Assembly (NCBI GenBank): GCA_947475735.1 | Contig: CANJLQ010000008.1 | Coordinates: forward strand, 1-64,000 | Direction of reading: 5' to 3' | Length of the DNA stretch: 64,000 nucleotides | Source of the DNA: Caulobacteraceae bacterium | GTDB lineage: Bacteria > Pseudomonadota > Alphaproteobacteria > Caulobacterales > Caulobacteraceae | Translations under genes and position numbers: made by a program | Notes under the pieces: model-generated | What the model saw: only the letters and a program-made list of their open reading frames with translations | Database searches by the model: none | Told to the model about the DNA's origin: nothing | Shown: in pieces, positions 35,039-44,048 of the stretch | Layout: the number at the start of each line of letters is the position of its first letter | How positions within the stretch are numbered: the stretch's first letter is position 1

Positions 35039-37416
35039 CAGAAGCGGGCGCTCAGAGTCACGCCGTAGCTGCTGAGTTCGCCCGGCGTGACGCCGAACGC
35101 GCGGGGGCGCACCCCGGCGGGTCCGTTGGGCGCGATGAAGTCGACGTAGCGCAGGACCCCCACCGGCGCGTCGTCGTCGCCGACGTTCTTGCCCCACAGC
35201 GACAGCCGCAGGTTGTCGTTCTGCACCCCCACCTGCAGGTCGACGCGGGTCGAGGCCGGGATGGTGATGTTGTTGTGCACCTGCTCGTAGAACTCGCCAC
35301 GATAGGTCAGGTCGGCCGAGGCGAACAGGTTCCAGCCGTTGTCCATCGCGTCGCCGTCCCAGCGGATGCCGGCGCTGCCCAGATGACGCGACACCAGCGG
35401 CGGCTCCTTGCCCGAAATGTCGCCGGCGGCCCGGCAGCCCGGGCCGTCCAGGTTGTTGGCCGTCCCCAGCAGGCAGGTCCGGCCCAGCAGCAGCACCGCC
35501 TGGTCGCCGTCCACCCCCTCGACGATCTCGGCGTCGATGTAGGAGTAGGTGAACCGGGCCTGGATGTTGTCCGTCAGGCTGTAGCCGCCCTCCAGCTCCA
35601 GACCCTTCAGCTCGGTCTCGCCGATGTTGGCGCGGTAGCTCTGGATCGCCGTCAGGGCCACGAAGGTGTTGGTCAGGACCTGATCCTCATAGACGTTGAA
35701 GAACAGCGCGGCGTTCAGATAGTCGAACCCGAACAGCCGGGTCTTGGCCCCGATCTCGTAGTTGGTGAGGGTTTCTTCCTCATAGGTGGTGATCGGCGCG
35801 GCCGGATCGTTGAACCCGCCGGGCGAGTTGCCCTGGGCGTACTGGGCGTACAGGGTCAGGTCGGATGACGGCTCCCACGTCAGGGTCACGCGCGGCAGGG
35901 TGGCGTCGAAGCTGGTGCTGCGCGTCCCCGGCGTGCCCACGACGGCATTCGGATTGGGGCTGCGCACCCGGGCGAAGACCTCGGGCCCGAAATACTTCGA
36001 CGCGACATAGGTCTGGTTGGTCGAGGTGATTTCGTCCTCCTGATGCCGCACCTCCAGCGTCAGGGTCAGGGCGTCGGTGAAGTCGAAGTCTGCGCTGGCG
36101 AACCAGGCCTCGGTCTCCACCAGATTGATCGCGCCCAGCACGTCGAAGCCGGTCTCGGTGACCTCCAAGTACTTCGCCAGCGGCGTCAGTTCGTCCTCGG
36201 CGGTGTAGTAGCCCAGGCTCCAGCGGAACCGGTTGTCGCCGGGGCTGGAGAGGCGCAGCTCATGCGTCTCGGTCGAACGGTCCGAGGCCGCCGTGTCGTA
36301 GAAGGCCGAGCGGGCGCAGAAGCGGTTGGCGATCGGAATGAACGGGCAACCCGTGTCCAGCACGAAGAAGTCGCGGGCGTCATAGCTGCCGTCGTAGCCG
36401 CTGGATTCATAGACGTCGTTCTTGCCGCCCAGATAGGACAGGACATAGCCCGAGCCGGCGATGTCCCAGTTGACGTCGGCGACCCAGCGCTCCGCCTCGC
36501 GCACGATGCCGGGCACCAGGATCTGGTCGGTGTTCAGCGCATAGCTGGTCGGAACCGGGATCTCGCCGCAATAGTAGGGGCGGGTGGTCAGGAAGCAGTT
36601 GTTCGCCGCCGCCGGCAGCAGCGAGATCGGGAAGTGCGAATCGCGGTCGTCGTTGCGGAAGTAGCGGATCGAGGCGTCGACATCTCCGGCCTCGAAGAAC
36701 AGACCGCCGTAGAAGCCCCGTGTCTTCTGGCTGCCCAGCCGCTAACGCAGGCCGACGGTGTTCTGGTACTGCCCCTCGACCTCGTTGCTGGAAAACCCGA
36801 ACATGCCGCCCAGGTTCGAGGTGATCGGGCCCGAAATCACGCCTGAGATGTCCAGCCGCTCGTCGCTGCCGACCGTGAAGTTCATGCGCCCGCTGACGTC
36901 ATCGCCCGGGCGGCGGGTGACCACGTTGATGGCGCCGGACAGGGTGCCCCGGCCATAGACCGCCGACTGCGGCCCGCGAATCACCTCCACCCGCTGGGCC
37001 AGATCCAGGTCCAGGGTCGAGAAGTCGCCGAACCACGGCACGCCGTCCAGGAAGATGCCGACCTTGCCGTCGCCCGTCAGGATGTTGGACGCGCCCCGGA
37101 TCACCGGGCGGTCGCCGTCGCGCCCGAACGCCTCCTGGATCTGCACCCCGGGCGTATAGCGCGCGACGTCGGTCAGGTCCTCGATCTGCTGGTTCTGCAG
37201 GGTTTCCTCGGTGAAGGCCGTCACAGCGATCGGCACGTCCTGCAGCGACTCTTCGCGGCGACGCGCGGTGACCACGATGTCCTCGACCGTGCTGGCCTCC
37301 GGATCGCCCGAGGCCTGCTGGGCCGAGACCGGCGCTGCGGCGGATGCGAGCGCGGCGAAGGCCACCCCGGCGAGCACCGCGGTCCGCGTCCGAACGACTT
37401 GTTTGATCTGCGACAT
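35038..37416 (-). pseudogene. TonB-dependent receptor with an internal amber stop
   Basis: A complete receptor frame except for one in-frame TAG at 36742-36744 (after about 224 codons); the whole frame from ATG 37416 to the terminal TGA is about 792 codons. I translated the 75 codons after the TAG and found no other stop. The N-terminus has a signal peptide then VEDIVVTARRREESLQDVPIAV (TonB box and plug), and the C-terminus ends YGVTLSARF, a normal barrel end. A CAG (Gln) to TAG change would explain it. Could be a genuine pseudogene, a sequencing error or read-through. Type-1 operator C precedes it. Confidence 0.82.
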
Positions 37417-37439
37417 TGGAACCAGTCCCTCCGAATGGC

Positions 37440-37465
37440 CAAATGATATACTTTTAGGTCATTTG
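37440..37465. promoter_or_regulatory. Type-1 operator, copy C
   Basis: CAAATGATATA, spacer CTTT, then TAGGTCATTTG. It starts 24 bases upstream of the TonB receptor start at 37416 and controls the receptor-CpcT-like unit. Confidence 0.8.
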
Positions 37466-37570
37466 ACTATGAACCAGCTTCCGGCGTCGTCACCTTTGTA
37501 ATGTAACGCCGTCGGCGACGGGTGGCGGGGTGTCACCGAACCGTAACCGTCAGAACACGGTGAACAGCGG

Positions 37571-38617
37571 TCAGATGACGCCGGCGTCCGCCAGCTTGTC
37601 GATCACGGCGCGCTGGCGCTGGGCATAGAAGGCGGGCGTCGGCACGTTCAGGCCGCCGGAGCCGTCCAGCAGGGTGTTCCGGGGCTGGATGTCGACGCCC
37701 GCATAGGCCTGAGACCACAGGTGCATGGGTTGGCGCGACAGGATGTTGGGCATGCCCGGTCGACGGCGATAGCGGCGCAGCGCCCCGATGTCGATCTCGG
37801 CATAGCCCGCCATGCTCTCGCCATAGCCCGCTTCGGCCAGGATCAGGCCGCGGAAGTCGATGACCTTGGACGAGGCGTCGGTCGAGGCCTTGGGGATGGC
37901 GATCCCCTCGATCCCGGCCGAGTTGGCGCTGACGACATAGGCCAGATTCTCGATGGCGCGGGCCTGTTTGGCGACGTTCTTGGGCGTGGCCAGCGCCGCC
38001 GCGATCTCGCTGGAGGAATGAACGAACACCTCGGCCCCGCGCACGGCGTGGGCCCGGGCGATCTCTGGATAGAGGATTTCTTCGGAAGCGATCGCCGACA
38101 GCCGCCCGATCTCTGTGTCGGCCACCGGGAACACCCCGTCGATGCCGTAGCGGGCGATGTAGTGATCCCACACGTCATAGGGGCTGGGCCCGAACAGGGT
38201 GACCAGGCGGCGATAGCGCAGCACCACGCCGCCCGCCGGGGCGATCACGAAGCTGCACTGGAAGTACAGCCCCGGGAAATGCTCGTCGGTCTCATAGGCG
38301 TTGCCGGCCAGGAAGACGTCGTGGGCCCGCGCCAGCTCGCCCAGCGCCCGATACTCCGCCCCGTCGGGGGCCAGGCACGCCCTCTCGGCCCAGACCGCCG
38401 TCGGTTCGCCCATCGGGAAACCGGTCAGGAAATACTCTGGCAGAACCACCAGCCGGACGTCCGGACCGATGAAACGTTTGGACGCAGCGATCTGGCTCCC
38501 GATCCGGCGTATGGCCTCGGCCATGCGGGGCCGACTGGTCCGCGCGTCGGCGTCGCCGTTGACCGCGAAACAGGTCGTCTGCAACGCGAGGGCGATATAG
38601 GGCGAAGGGTCTGACAT
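37571..38617 (-). CDS. Nitrilase-fold protein lacking catalytic Cys and Lys
   Basis: A 348-residue protein of the carbon-nitrogen hydrolase superfamily. Glu61 (VVLPEYFLTG) is present, but aligned to the catalytic Cys of GKLGVAICYDLRFPELAR is Ser178 in GRLSAIASEEILYPEIAR, and the catalytic Lys region reads VVLRYRRLVTLF (Arg). So the Glu-Lys-Cys triad is Glu-Arg-Ser. It may be a non-hydrolytic homologue or use a different mechanism. The fold is otherwise complete. Divergent from the type-1 GntR gene across operator D, so under the same regulator. No signal peptide. Confidence 0.85.
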   Translation of the reverse strand: MSDPSPYIALALQTTCFAVNGDADARTSRPRMAEAIRRIGSQIAASKRFIGPDVRLVVLPEYFLTGFPMGEPTAVWAERACLAPDGAEYRALGELARAHDVFLAGNAYETDEHFPGLYFQCSFVIAPAGGVVLRYRRLVTLFGPSPYDVWDHYIARYGIDGVFPVADTEIGRLSAIASEEILYPEIARAHAVRGAEVFVHSSSEIAAALATPKNVAKQARAIENLAYVVSANSAGIEGIAIPKASTDASSKVIDFRGLILAEAGYGESMAGYAEIDIGALRRYRRRPGMPNILSRQPMHLWSQAYAGVDIQPRNTLLDGSGGLNVPTPAFYAQRQRAVIDKLADAGVI

Positions 38618-38657
38618 TGCGCGCTCCGGTCGGATCGTCCTATGCCTAGCGCGGACT

Positions 38658-38683
38658 GAGTTGGTATAGGAATAGGTCATTTG
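38658..38683. promoter_or_regulatory. Type-1 operator, copy D (overlaps the GntR start)
   Basis: GAGTTGGTATA, spacer GGAA, then TAGGTCATTTG. The right half-site includes the TTG start of the regulator gene at 38681. The left half-site is the weakest of the seven (7 of 11). It also lies in the nitrilase-like promoter region. Confidence 0.75.
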
Positions 38684-39472
38684 GCCGACGGCGCTTCGGA
38701 CATCGACGGCTTCAACGCCCAGCTGCTGAACGGGGCCCTGCCGACGCCGCTGTATCACCAGGTCTATCTGGTGCTGCGCGAGCGCATCCAGTCGGGCATC
38801 TATGCGGAGGGCGCGACCCTGCCCGGCGAGCAGGAGCTGGCCCGCGCCTTCGACGTGTCGCGGATCACGGTCAAGCGGGCGCTGAACGAGCTCGCCGCCA
38901 ACAATCTGGTCAGCCGCCACCGGGGCCGGGGCACCATCGTGACCCTGGGCGGTGTCATTCCCATGGTGTCCGGCTCGTTCGAGACCCTGATCTCGTCCCT
39001 TCGCTCGATGGGCCTGACCACCGAGGTCGAACTGCTGGAGGTGGCCGAAGAGGCCGCCGACGCCCTGGTCGCCGAGCGGCTGAAGCTGGAGCCTGGCGCC
39101 GCCGTCCAGCGCGCCGTGCGCCTCAGAAAGCTCCAGGGCGAGCCCTTCTCCTACCTGACGACCTATGTGCCCGCCGCCATCGCCGGCCGCTATTCGATCG
39201 AGGAACTGCGCTCGACCCCGCTGCTGACCCTGCTGGAGCGGGCCGGGGCAGGGGCCGTTGAGGCCGAACAGTGGATCACCGCCGCCTCCGCCTCGCCGAC
39301 CGTGTCGGCCTGTCTCGACGTGCCGTCCGGCTCGCCGGTGCTCAAGATCGAGCGCACCATGATCGGCGCCGACGGTGCCCCGGTCCAGATGATCGTCGGC
39401 CACTACCGCCCCGACCGCTTTCAGTACCACATGAAGTCCCAGCGCCAGTCGGGCGCGGAGGGGTGGACGTAG
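38681..39472 (+). CDS. GntR/HutC-family transcription regulator, candidate type-1 regulator
   Basis: A 263-residue HutC-type regulator. Winged helix: LPTPLYHQVYLVLRERIQSGIYAEGATLPGEQELARAFDVSRITVKRALNELAANNLVSRHRGRG; the rest is a UTRA ligand domain ending near ERTMIGADGAPVQMIVGHYRPDRFQYH. It starts at TTG 38681, inside operator D, so translation and transcription would both be affected by autoregulation and the message could be leaderless. Its position, central among the operator copies and adjacent to its own copy, makes it the prime candidate to bind the CAAATGATATA motif. The R4 repeat starts 8 bases after its stop. Confidence 0.86.
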   Translation: MADGASDIDGFNAQLLNGALPTPLYHQVYLVLRERIQSGIYAEGATLPGEQELARAFDVSRITVKRALNELAANNLVSRHRGRGTIVTLGGVIPMVSGSFETLISSLRSMGLTTEVELLEVAEEAADALVAERLKLEPGAAVQRAVRLRKLQGEPFSYLTTYVPAAIAGRYSIEELRSTPLLTLLERAGAGAVEAEQWITAASASPTVSACLDVPSGSPVLKIERTMIGADGAPVQMIVGHYRPDRFQYHMKSQRQSGAEGWT

Positions 39473-39480
39473 GGTCCCTC

Positions 39481-39612
39481 AATCCTCCCCCGTTGGGGGA
39501 GGGGGACCGCGAAGCGGTGGAGGGGGCCAGCCGCGCAAGACGTTGCATGCAGCGAGCCCCCTCCGTCTCCTCCGCTGCGCTTCGGATCCACCTCCCCCAA
39601 CGGGGGAGGATT
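39481..39612. repeat. GGGGGAGG-type palindromic repeat, copy R4
   Basis: A 132-bp unit with the ACCGCGAAGCGGT hairpin in its left arm and AACGGGGGAGGATT at its right end, in the same orientation as R1. Between the GntR stop and operator E. Confidence 0.85.
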
Positions 39613-39636
39613 ATCAGCTTGCCAACCGCCCCCGCC

Positions 39637-39664
39637 GCAAATGATATAGACTTATATCATTTGC
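39637..39664. promoter_or_regulatory. Type-1 operator, copy E (perfect palindrome)
   Basis: Perfect 12-bp inverted repeat identical in its half-sites to copy A, with spacer GACT. It lies 10 bases before the TTG start of the membrane-protein gene at 39675 and controls the membrane protein-oxidase-aldehyde dehydrogenase-hypothetical operon. Confidence 0.85.
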
Positions 39665-39674
39665 GGACGACGCC

Positions 39675-40325
39675 TTGGCCGACGCGCTTCTCTTGCTGCT
39701 GCACGTCCTGATCCTGGTCTATTGGCTGGGGGGCGATCTCGGCGCGTTCGTCGCCTCCTTCCTGATCGAGAACCCGGGGAAGGATCGCGCGGCCCGGCTC
39801 GGCGCGGCTGGGCTGCTGGGCGATGTCGACATGGCCCCGCGCACCGCCCTGATCCTCGCCTTCCCGACGGGGTTCACCCTGGCGGTGACGCGCGGCTGGG
39901 TCGCGCTCGATCCGGTCTGGATCGCCGCCGCCTGGATCGCGGCCCTGTGCTGGCTGTTCGTCGCCTGGCGTATCCACCTGTCACATGTCGGGCCCGCCTC
40001 CAGCCTGCGCCGGTTCGATCTGGGCCTGAGATGGATCGCGGCCGGGGGCCTGGCAGCCGGCGGCGCGGCCGGGCTGGCGGGCCTCACCGGCTGGCCCCTG
40101 TTCCTGAACCTGAAGCTGCTGATTCTGGCGGCCTGCGTTTTGACGGGTCTGCTGGTCCGTCGTCTGACCGCCGACCTCGGCCCGGCGCTGGGCGCGCTGG
40201 CGGCAGGTCAGGCCGACGCCGACGCGCGCATCGCCCGGTCATTGGCCGTGACCCGTCCGGCGGTCCTCCTCATCTGGCTGCTGCTGCTCGCGGCGGCCCT
40301 TCTCGGTCTGTGGAAACCCCAATGA
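39675..40325 (+). CDS. Multi-pass membrane protein of unknown function
   Basis: A 216-residue hydrophobic protein with about six membrane segments. The first (LLLLLHVLILVYWLGGDLGAF) carries a His-x10-Gly-Gly-like pattern reminiscent of haem- or copper-linked CopD/DUF2269-type proteins. A second histidine is in WRIHLSHVG. Such features could mean haem-linked electron transfer, but no assay-grade evidence exists in the sequence. TTG start 39675, ten bases after operator E. It overlaps the FAD oxidase gene by ATGA, so it may be its membrane partner. Confidence 0.7.
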   Translation: MADALLLLLHVLILVYWLGGDLGAFVASFLIENPGKDRAARLGAAGLLGDVDMAPRTALILAFPTGFTLAVTRGWVALDPVWIAAAWIAALCWLFVAWRIHLSHVGPASSLRRFDLGLRWIAAGGLAAGGAAGLAGLTGWPLFLNLKLLILAACVLTGLLVRRLTADLGPALGALAAGQADADARIARSLAVTRPAVLLIWLLLLAAALLGLWKPQ

Positions 40326-41908
40326 GCCCTGCCGACGACCTGACCCGCCCCTCCGCCGCCGACAGCCTGCGCGACGCGCTCGACCCCGGCGTCGTCTCGA
40401 CCGATCCCACCCTGCTGGACCTCTACGGCCAGGACATCTGGAAGATCGGCCGCCGCCCGGTCGCCGTCCTCAGCCCCGCCGATACCGACGGCCTGTCGCG
40501 CGCCCTGGCCGAGGCCGCGCGTCTGAGCCTGCCCGTCGCGCCCCGGGGCGGCGGCATGAGCTACACCGGCGGCTATGCCTCCGACGCCGGGCCTGTCGCC
40601 CTGATCGACCTGTCGCGCATGGACCGGGTGCTGCACATCGACGCCGAGGCCATGACGGTGACCGTCCAGGCCGGCTGCACCTGGAAGACCCTGTATGAGA
40701 CGCTGAAGCCCAAGGGCCTGCGCACCCCCTTCTGGGGCCCTCTGTCCGGTGTCTCCTCAACCATCGGCGGCGGCCTGTCGCAGCTGAACGCCGTCTTCGG
40801 TGCGGGCCGCTGGGGCACGACGTCCGAGAGCGTGGTCGGACTGACCGTCGTGCTCGCCGACGGGCGGCTGGTTTCGACCGGCGCGCGGAGAAAGGCCGAC
40901 GGCCGTGCCTTCTACCGCCACTATGGTCCGGACCTCACCGGCCTGTTCTGCGGCGACTGCGGCGCGCTGGGCGTCAAGGCCGAGATCACCCTGCGCCTGC
41001 TGCGCAGCCCTGCCCACGAGGCTCACGGCTCCTTCGCTTTCGACACGGCGGCTCAGGCGCTCGCCGCCACCGCCGAGATCACCCGCGCGGGCGTCGCCGC
41101 CGACATGTTCGGCTTCGACCCGGCCCTGTCGGCCATGCGGCTGAAGCGGGCCTCGCTGCTGCAGGGTGTCAAGGCGCTCGGGGCCATCGCCACCTCGGGC
41201 GGGGATCTGTTCAAGGGCATGGCCGCCGCTGCCCGCACCGCCGTCGCGGGTCGCGGCTTCCTGGGCGCCGACGACTGGTCGATCCATCTGACCGCCGAGG
41301 GCCGCTCCGCGCGCGGGGTCGAGGACGACCTGGCCGAGGCGCGCCGCATCTGCCTGGGTCTCGGCGGGCGAGAGGTCGAGGCCTCCATCCCCCGCGTGGT
41401 CCGGTCCAGCCCCTTCACCCCGCTGAACAATGTGCTGGGCCCCGACGGCGAGCGGTGGGTGCCGGTCCACGGTATCGTCGCCCTCCAGGACGGTCCGACG
41501 GTCCATGCCGCCGTCACCGCCCTGTTCGAGCGGCTGCGGCCCCGGTTCGAGGCGGGCGGTGTCCAGACCGGCATGATGCTGACGGCCCTGTCCACCAATG
41601 GCCTGCTGATCGAACCCGTCTTCGTCTGGCCCGAGGAACGTCGCGCCCTGCACGAGGCGACGGTGGAGCCGCACATCCTGTCCAAGCTCCCCCGACACGC
41701 CGAGAACCCTGAGATCACCGCCCTGATCGCCGAGGCCCGCGTCGGCGTCATCGAGGCCTTCACCTCGGTCGGCGCCGCCCACTTCCAGATCGGCCGGACC
41801 TATCCCTGGCTCGACAGCCTCGATGAGGGCTCCCGCCGCCTGATCCGCGCGATCAAGGCCGAGTTGGACCCCCACAACCGCATGAACCCCGGCGTGCTGG
41901 GCCTGTGA
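40322..41908 (+). CDS. FAD-linked oxidase (GlcD/vanillyl-alcohol oxidase type)
   Basis: A 528-residue FAD-binding PCMH-type oxidoreductase. The FAD-binding motif VAPRGGGMSYTGGYASDAGPVALIDLSRMDRVLHID is complete, followed by VQAGCTWKTLYETLKPKGLRTPFWGPLSGVSSTIGGGL. Members oxidise 2-hydroxy acids, aromatic alcohols or aldehydes; the long C-terminal part resembles GlcD. Between the membrane protein and the aldehyde dehydrogenase, all overlapping, suggesting alcohol-to-aldehyde-to-acid oxidation. Substrate unknown. Confidence 0.88.
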   Translation: MSPADDLTRPSAADSLRDALDPGVVSTDPTLLDLYGQDIWKIGRRPVAVLSPADTDGLSRALAEAARLSLPVAPRGGGMSYTGGYASDAGPVALIDLSRMDRVLHIDAEAMTVTVQAGCTWKTLYETLKPKGLRTPFWGPLSGVSSTIGGGLSQLNAVFGAGRWGTTSESVVGLTVVLADGRLVSTGARRKADGRAFYRHYGPDLTGLFCGDCGALGVKAEITLRLLRSPAHEAHGSFAFDTAAQALAATAEITRAGVAADMFGFDPALSAMRLKRASLLQGVKALGAIATSGGDLFKGMAAAARTAVAGRGFLGADDWSIHLTAEGRSARGVEDDLAEARRICLGLGGREVEASIPRVVRSSPFTPLNNVLGPDGERWVPVHGIVALQDGPTVHAAVTALFERLRPRFEAGGVQTGMMLTALSTNGLLIEPVFVWPEERRALHEATVEPHILSKLPRHAENPEITALIAEARVGVIEAFTSVGAAHFQIGRTYPWLDSLDEGSRRLIRAIKAELDPHNRMNPGVLGL

Positions 41909-43332
41909 GAGACTTCACCGCCCGCGACCCGAGGACCGGCCTTCACGACTGGCGCGGCCAGGCGCTCGACCGGGCCGAGGTCGCCGACGTCGCCGCCCGT
42001 CTGCGCGCCGCCCAGCCCGGGTGGGAGGGCAGGGGGGCCGCCTCGCGGCTGGAGGTGCTGCGCGCCTTCGCCCAGGCCCTCCGCCGCCACGCCGAGCCCA
42101 TCGGACAGGGGCTGGAAACCGACACGGGCCGACGCCGCATCGCCCGGCTGGAGATCGACAGCGTCATCGGCTCCATCGAGGGCTGGGCCCGCGTCATCGC
42201 CGCCGACGCCCCGCCCGAATGGATCCAGGGCCGGGGCCTGCCGTCGGTCCGCCACACCGCCGCCTGGAAAGCCTATCCTCTCGTCGGCGTCGTCAGTCCG
42301 TGGAACTTCCCCCTGCTTCTCGGCATGATCGACGCGGTCCCGGCGCTGCTGGCCGGGTGCGCCGTCCTGGTCAAACCGTCCGAGGTCACGCCCCGTTTCA
42401 TCGCCCCGGTCATGGTGGCCGTGGCCGAAGTGCCCGATCTCGCCGCCGTCTTTTCCATCGTCGCGGGCGACGGGGTGACCGGCCAGGCGGTGGTCGACGT
42501 CGCCGACTGCGTCTGTTTCACCGGCTCGGTCGCGACGGGGAAGAAGGTCGCCGTCCAGGCCGCGGGACGCCTGATCCCCGCCTATCTGGAGCTCGGGGGC
42601 AAGGACCCGCTGATCGTGCTGGAGGGTGCCGATCTCGACGCCGCCACCGACGCCGCCCTGCGCGGCTCGGTCCTGTCCACCGGCCAGGCCTGCCAGTCGA
42701 TCGAGCGCATCTATGTCGCCCGTCCCATCCACGACGCCTTCCTGACGCGTCTCGTGGAGAAGGCGAAGGCCGCCCGCCTGAACTGGCCCGACATCACGGC
42801 GGGAGAGATCGGCCCCCTCATCTTCGATCGCCAGGCCGACATCCTGTCCGCCCAGATCGCCGATGCGAAGGCCAAGGGCGCCCGCGTCCTGACCGGCGGC
42901 GAGATCGAGACCCACGGCGGCGGCCGCTGGCTGCGCCCCACCGTCCTCGCCGACGTCACCCCCGACATGGCCGTCCTGCGCGACGAGACCTTCGGCCCCC
43001 TCCTGCCTGTCATGGCCTTCGACACGATCGACCAAGCCGTCGCCCAGGCCAATGACGGCGAGTACGGCCTGTCCGCCGCCGTCTTCGCGGCCACGCTCGA
43101 CAAAGCCGAGGCCGTCGCCCGCCGGCTGGAGGCCGGAGCCATCAGCCTGAACGACGCCGCCCTGACCTCGATCTTCTACGAAGCGGCCAAGCAGGGCTTC
43201 AAGAGCTCGGGCCTCGGCCCGTCCCGCATGGGCGAGGACGGCTATCGCCGCTTCCTGCGCCGCCAGGCGCTCATCGCCAACACCGCCCGGCCCCTGCCGC
43301 TGGCCGCCTTTTCCGAAGAGGGCTCGACGTGA
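41905..43332 (+). CDS. Aldehyde dehydrogenase
   Basis: A 475-residue NAD(P)-dependent aldehyde dehydrogenase. Family motifs: SPWNFPLLLGMIDAVPALLAGCAVLVKPSEVTP, FTGSVATGKKVAVQAA, LELGGKDPLIV and the active Cys in STGQACQSIERIYV. GTG start overlaps the oxidase stop (GTGA). Converts an aldehyde to acid, which is a plausible supplier for CoA activation. Substrate not determinable. Confidence 0.93.
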   Translation: MRDFTARDPRTGLHDWRGQALDRAEVADVAARLRAAQPGWEGRGAASRLEVLRAFAQALRRHAEPIGQGLETDTGRRRIARLEIDSVIGSIEGWARVIAADAPPEWIQGRGLPSVRHTAAWKAYPLVGVVSPWNFPLLLGMIDAVPALLAGCAVLVKPSEVTPRFIAPVMVAVAEVPDLAAVFSIVAGDGVTGQAVVDVADCVCFTGSVATGKKVAVQAAGRLIPAYLELGGKDPLIVLEGADLDAATDAALRGSVLSTGQACQSIERIYVARPIHDAFLTRLVEKAKAARLNWPDITAGEIGPLIFDRQADILSAQIADAKAKGARVLTGGEIETHGGGRWLRPTVLADVTPDMAVLRDETFGPLLPVMAFDTIDQAVAQANDGEYGLSAAVFAATLDKAEAVARRLEAGAISLNDAALTSIFYEAAKQGFKSSGLGPSRMGEDGYRRFLRRQALIANTARPLPLAAFSEEGST

Positions 43333-44042
43333 AGCACCGCTCCATCACCGGCACCATCCTCTACACCTCCAAGAAGCCCGAGCGCCTCGACCAGCCGCGC
43401 GGCATCGAGCATTTCCGCTTCACCCACCACACCGACGGCAAGCGGACGCTTCGCGCCCACTGCGAGATCGAGGAGCCGGACCCCAGCGTGCTGCGTGACA
43501 TCGTCTATTCCCTGGATGAGCATGGTCGGCCGATGGACTGCCACGTCCGCCTGACGGTCGACGATCGCTTCATGGGCTCGGGCTGGTTCCGCTTCACGCC
43601 CGACGGGGTGGAGTGCGAAAGCTACGGCCCCGCCATCGGCCGTCTCAGCCAGTTCATGCCGCTCAGCGATCCCATCGACGGAATGGGCACCCATCCGGTC
43701 GTGGCCGACGGCTATCTGCTGGCCCTGTTCGACTGGGCCGAGGGCGAGACGAAGAAGCTGCGCGTCCTGCTGCCCAGCCCCGATCACCGGGGCGCCACCC
43801 CGCCCATGCTCTCCGAGGTCAACATCGACGCCGTCTTCCTGGGCCGCGAGACGGTAACGGTGAAGGCCGGAACCTTCGCCGCCAAGCATTTCCAGTTCAT
43901 CGACGACGGCACTTCCGGCATGGCCGGCCAGCACCCGCCCTATGACGTCTGGATCACCGACGACGCCGACGGGATCATGGTCCAGGGCGGGGTCGGGGGC
44001 TACATGCAGACCTGGTACGAACTGATCGCCTTGGAGCGTTGA
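43329..44042 (+). CDS. Hypothetical protein of the oxidase operon
   Basis: A 237-residue protein of unknown function, probably a beta-rich barrel (repeated aromatic/Asp strands such as DRFMGSGWFRFTPDGVECESYGPA and GTFAAKHFQFIDDG). It vaguely recalls DUF3108-like lipid-binding proteins, but that is not a firm match. No signal peptide. It overlaps the aldehyde dehydrogenase by ATGA and is the last gene of the operator E operon. Convergent with the VOC gene. Confidence 0.68.
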   Translation: MKHRSITGTILYTSKKPERLDQPRGIEHFRFTHHTDGKRTLRAHCEIEEPDPSVLRDIVYSLDEHGRPMDCHVRLTVDDRFMGSGWFRFTPDGVECESYGPAIGRLSQFMPLSDPIDGMGTHPVVADGYLLALFDWAEGETKKLRVLLPSPDHRGATPPMLSEVNIDAVFLGRETVTVKAGTFAAKHFQFIDDGTSGMAGQHPPYDVWITDDADGIMVQGGVGGYMQTWYELIALER

Positions 44043-44048
44043 GCCGGG

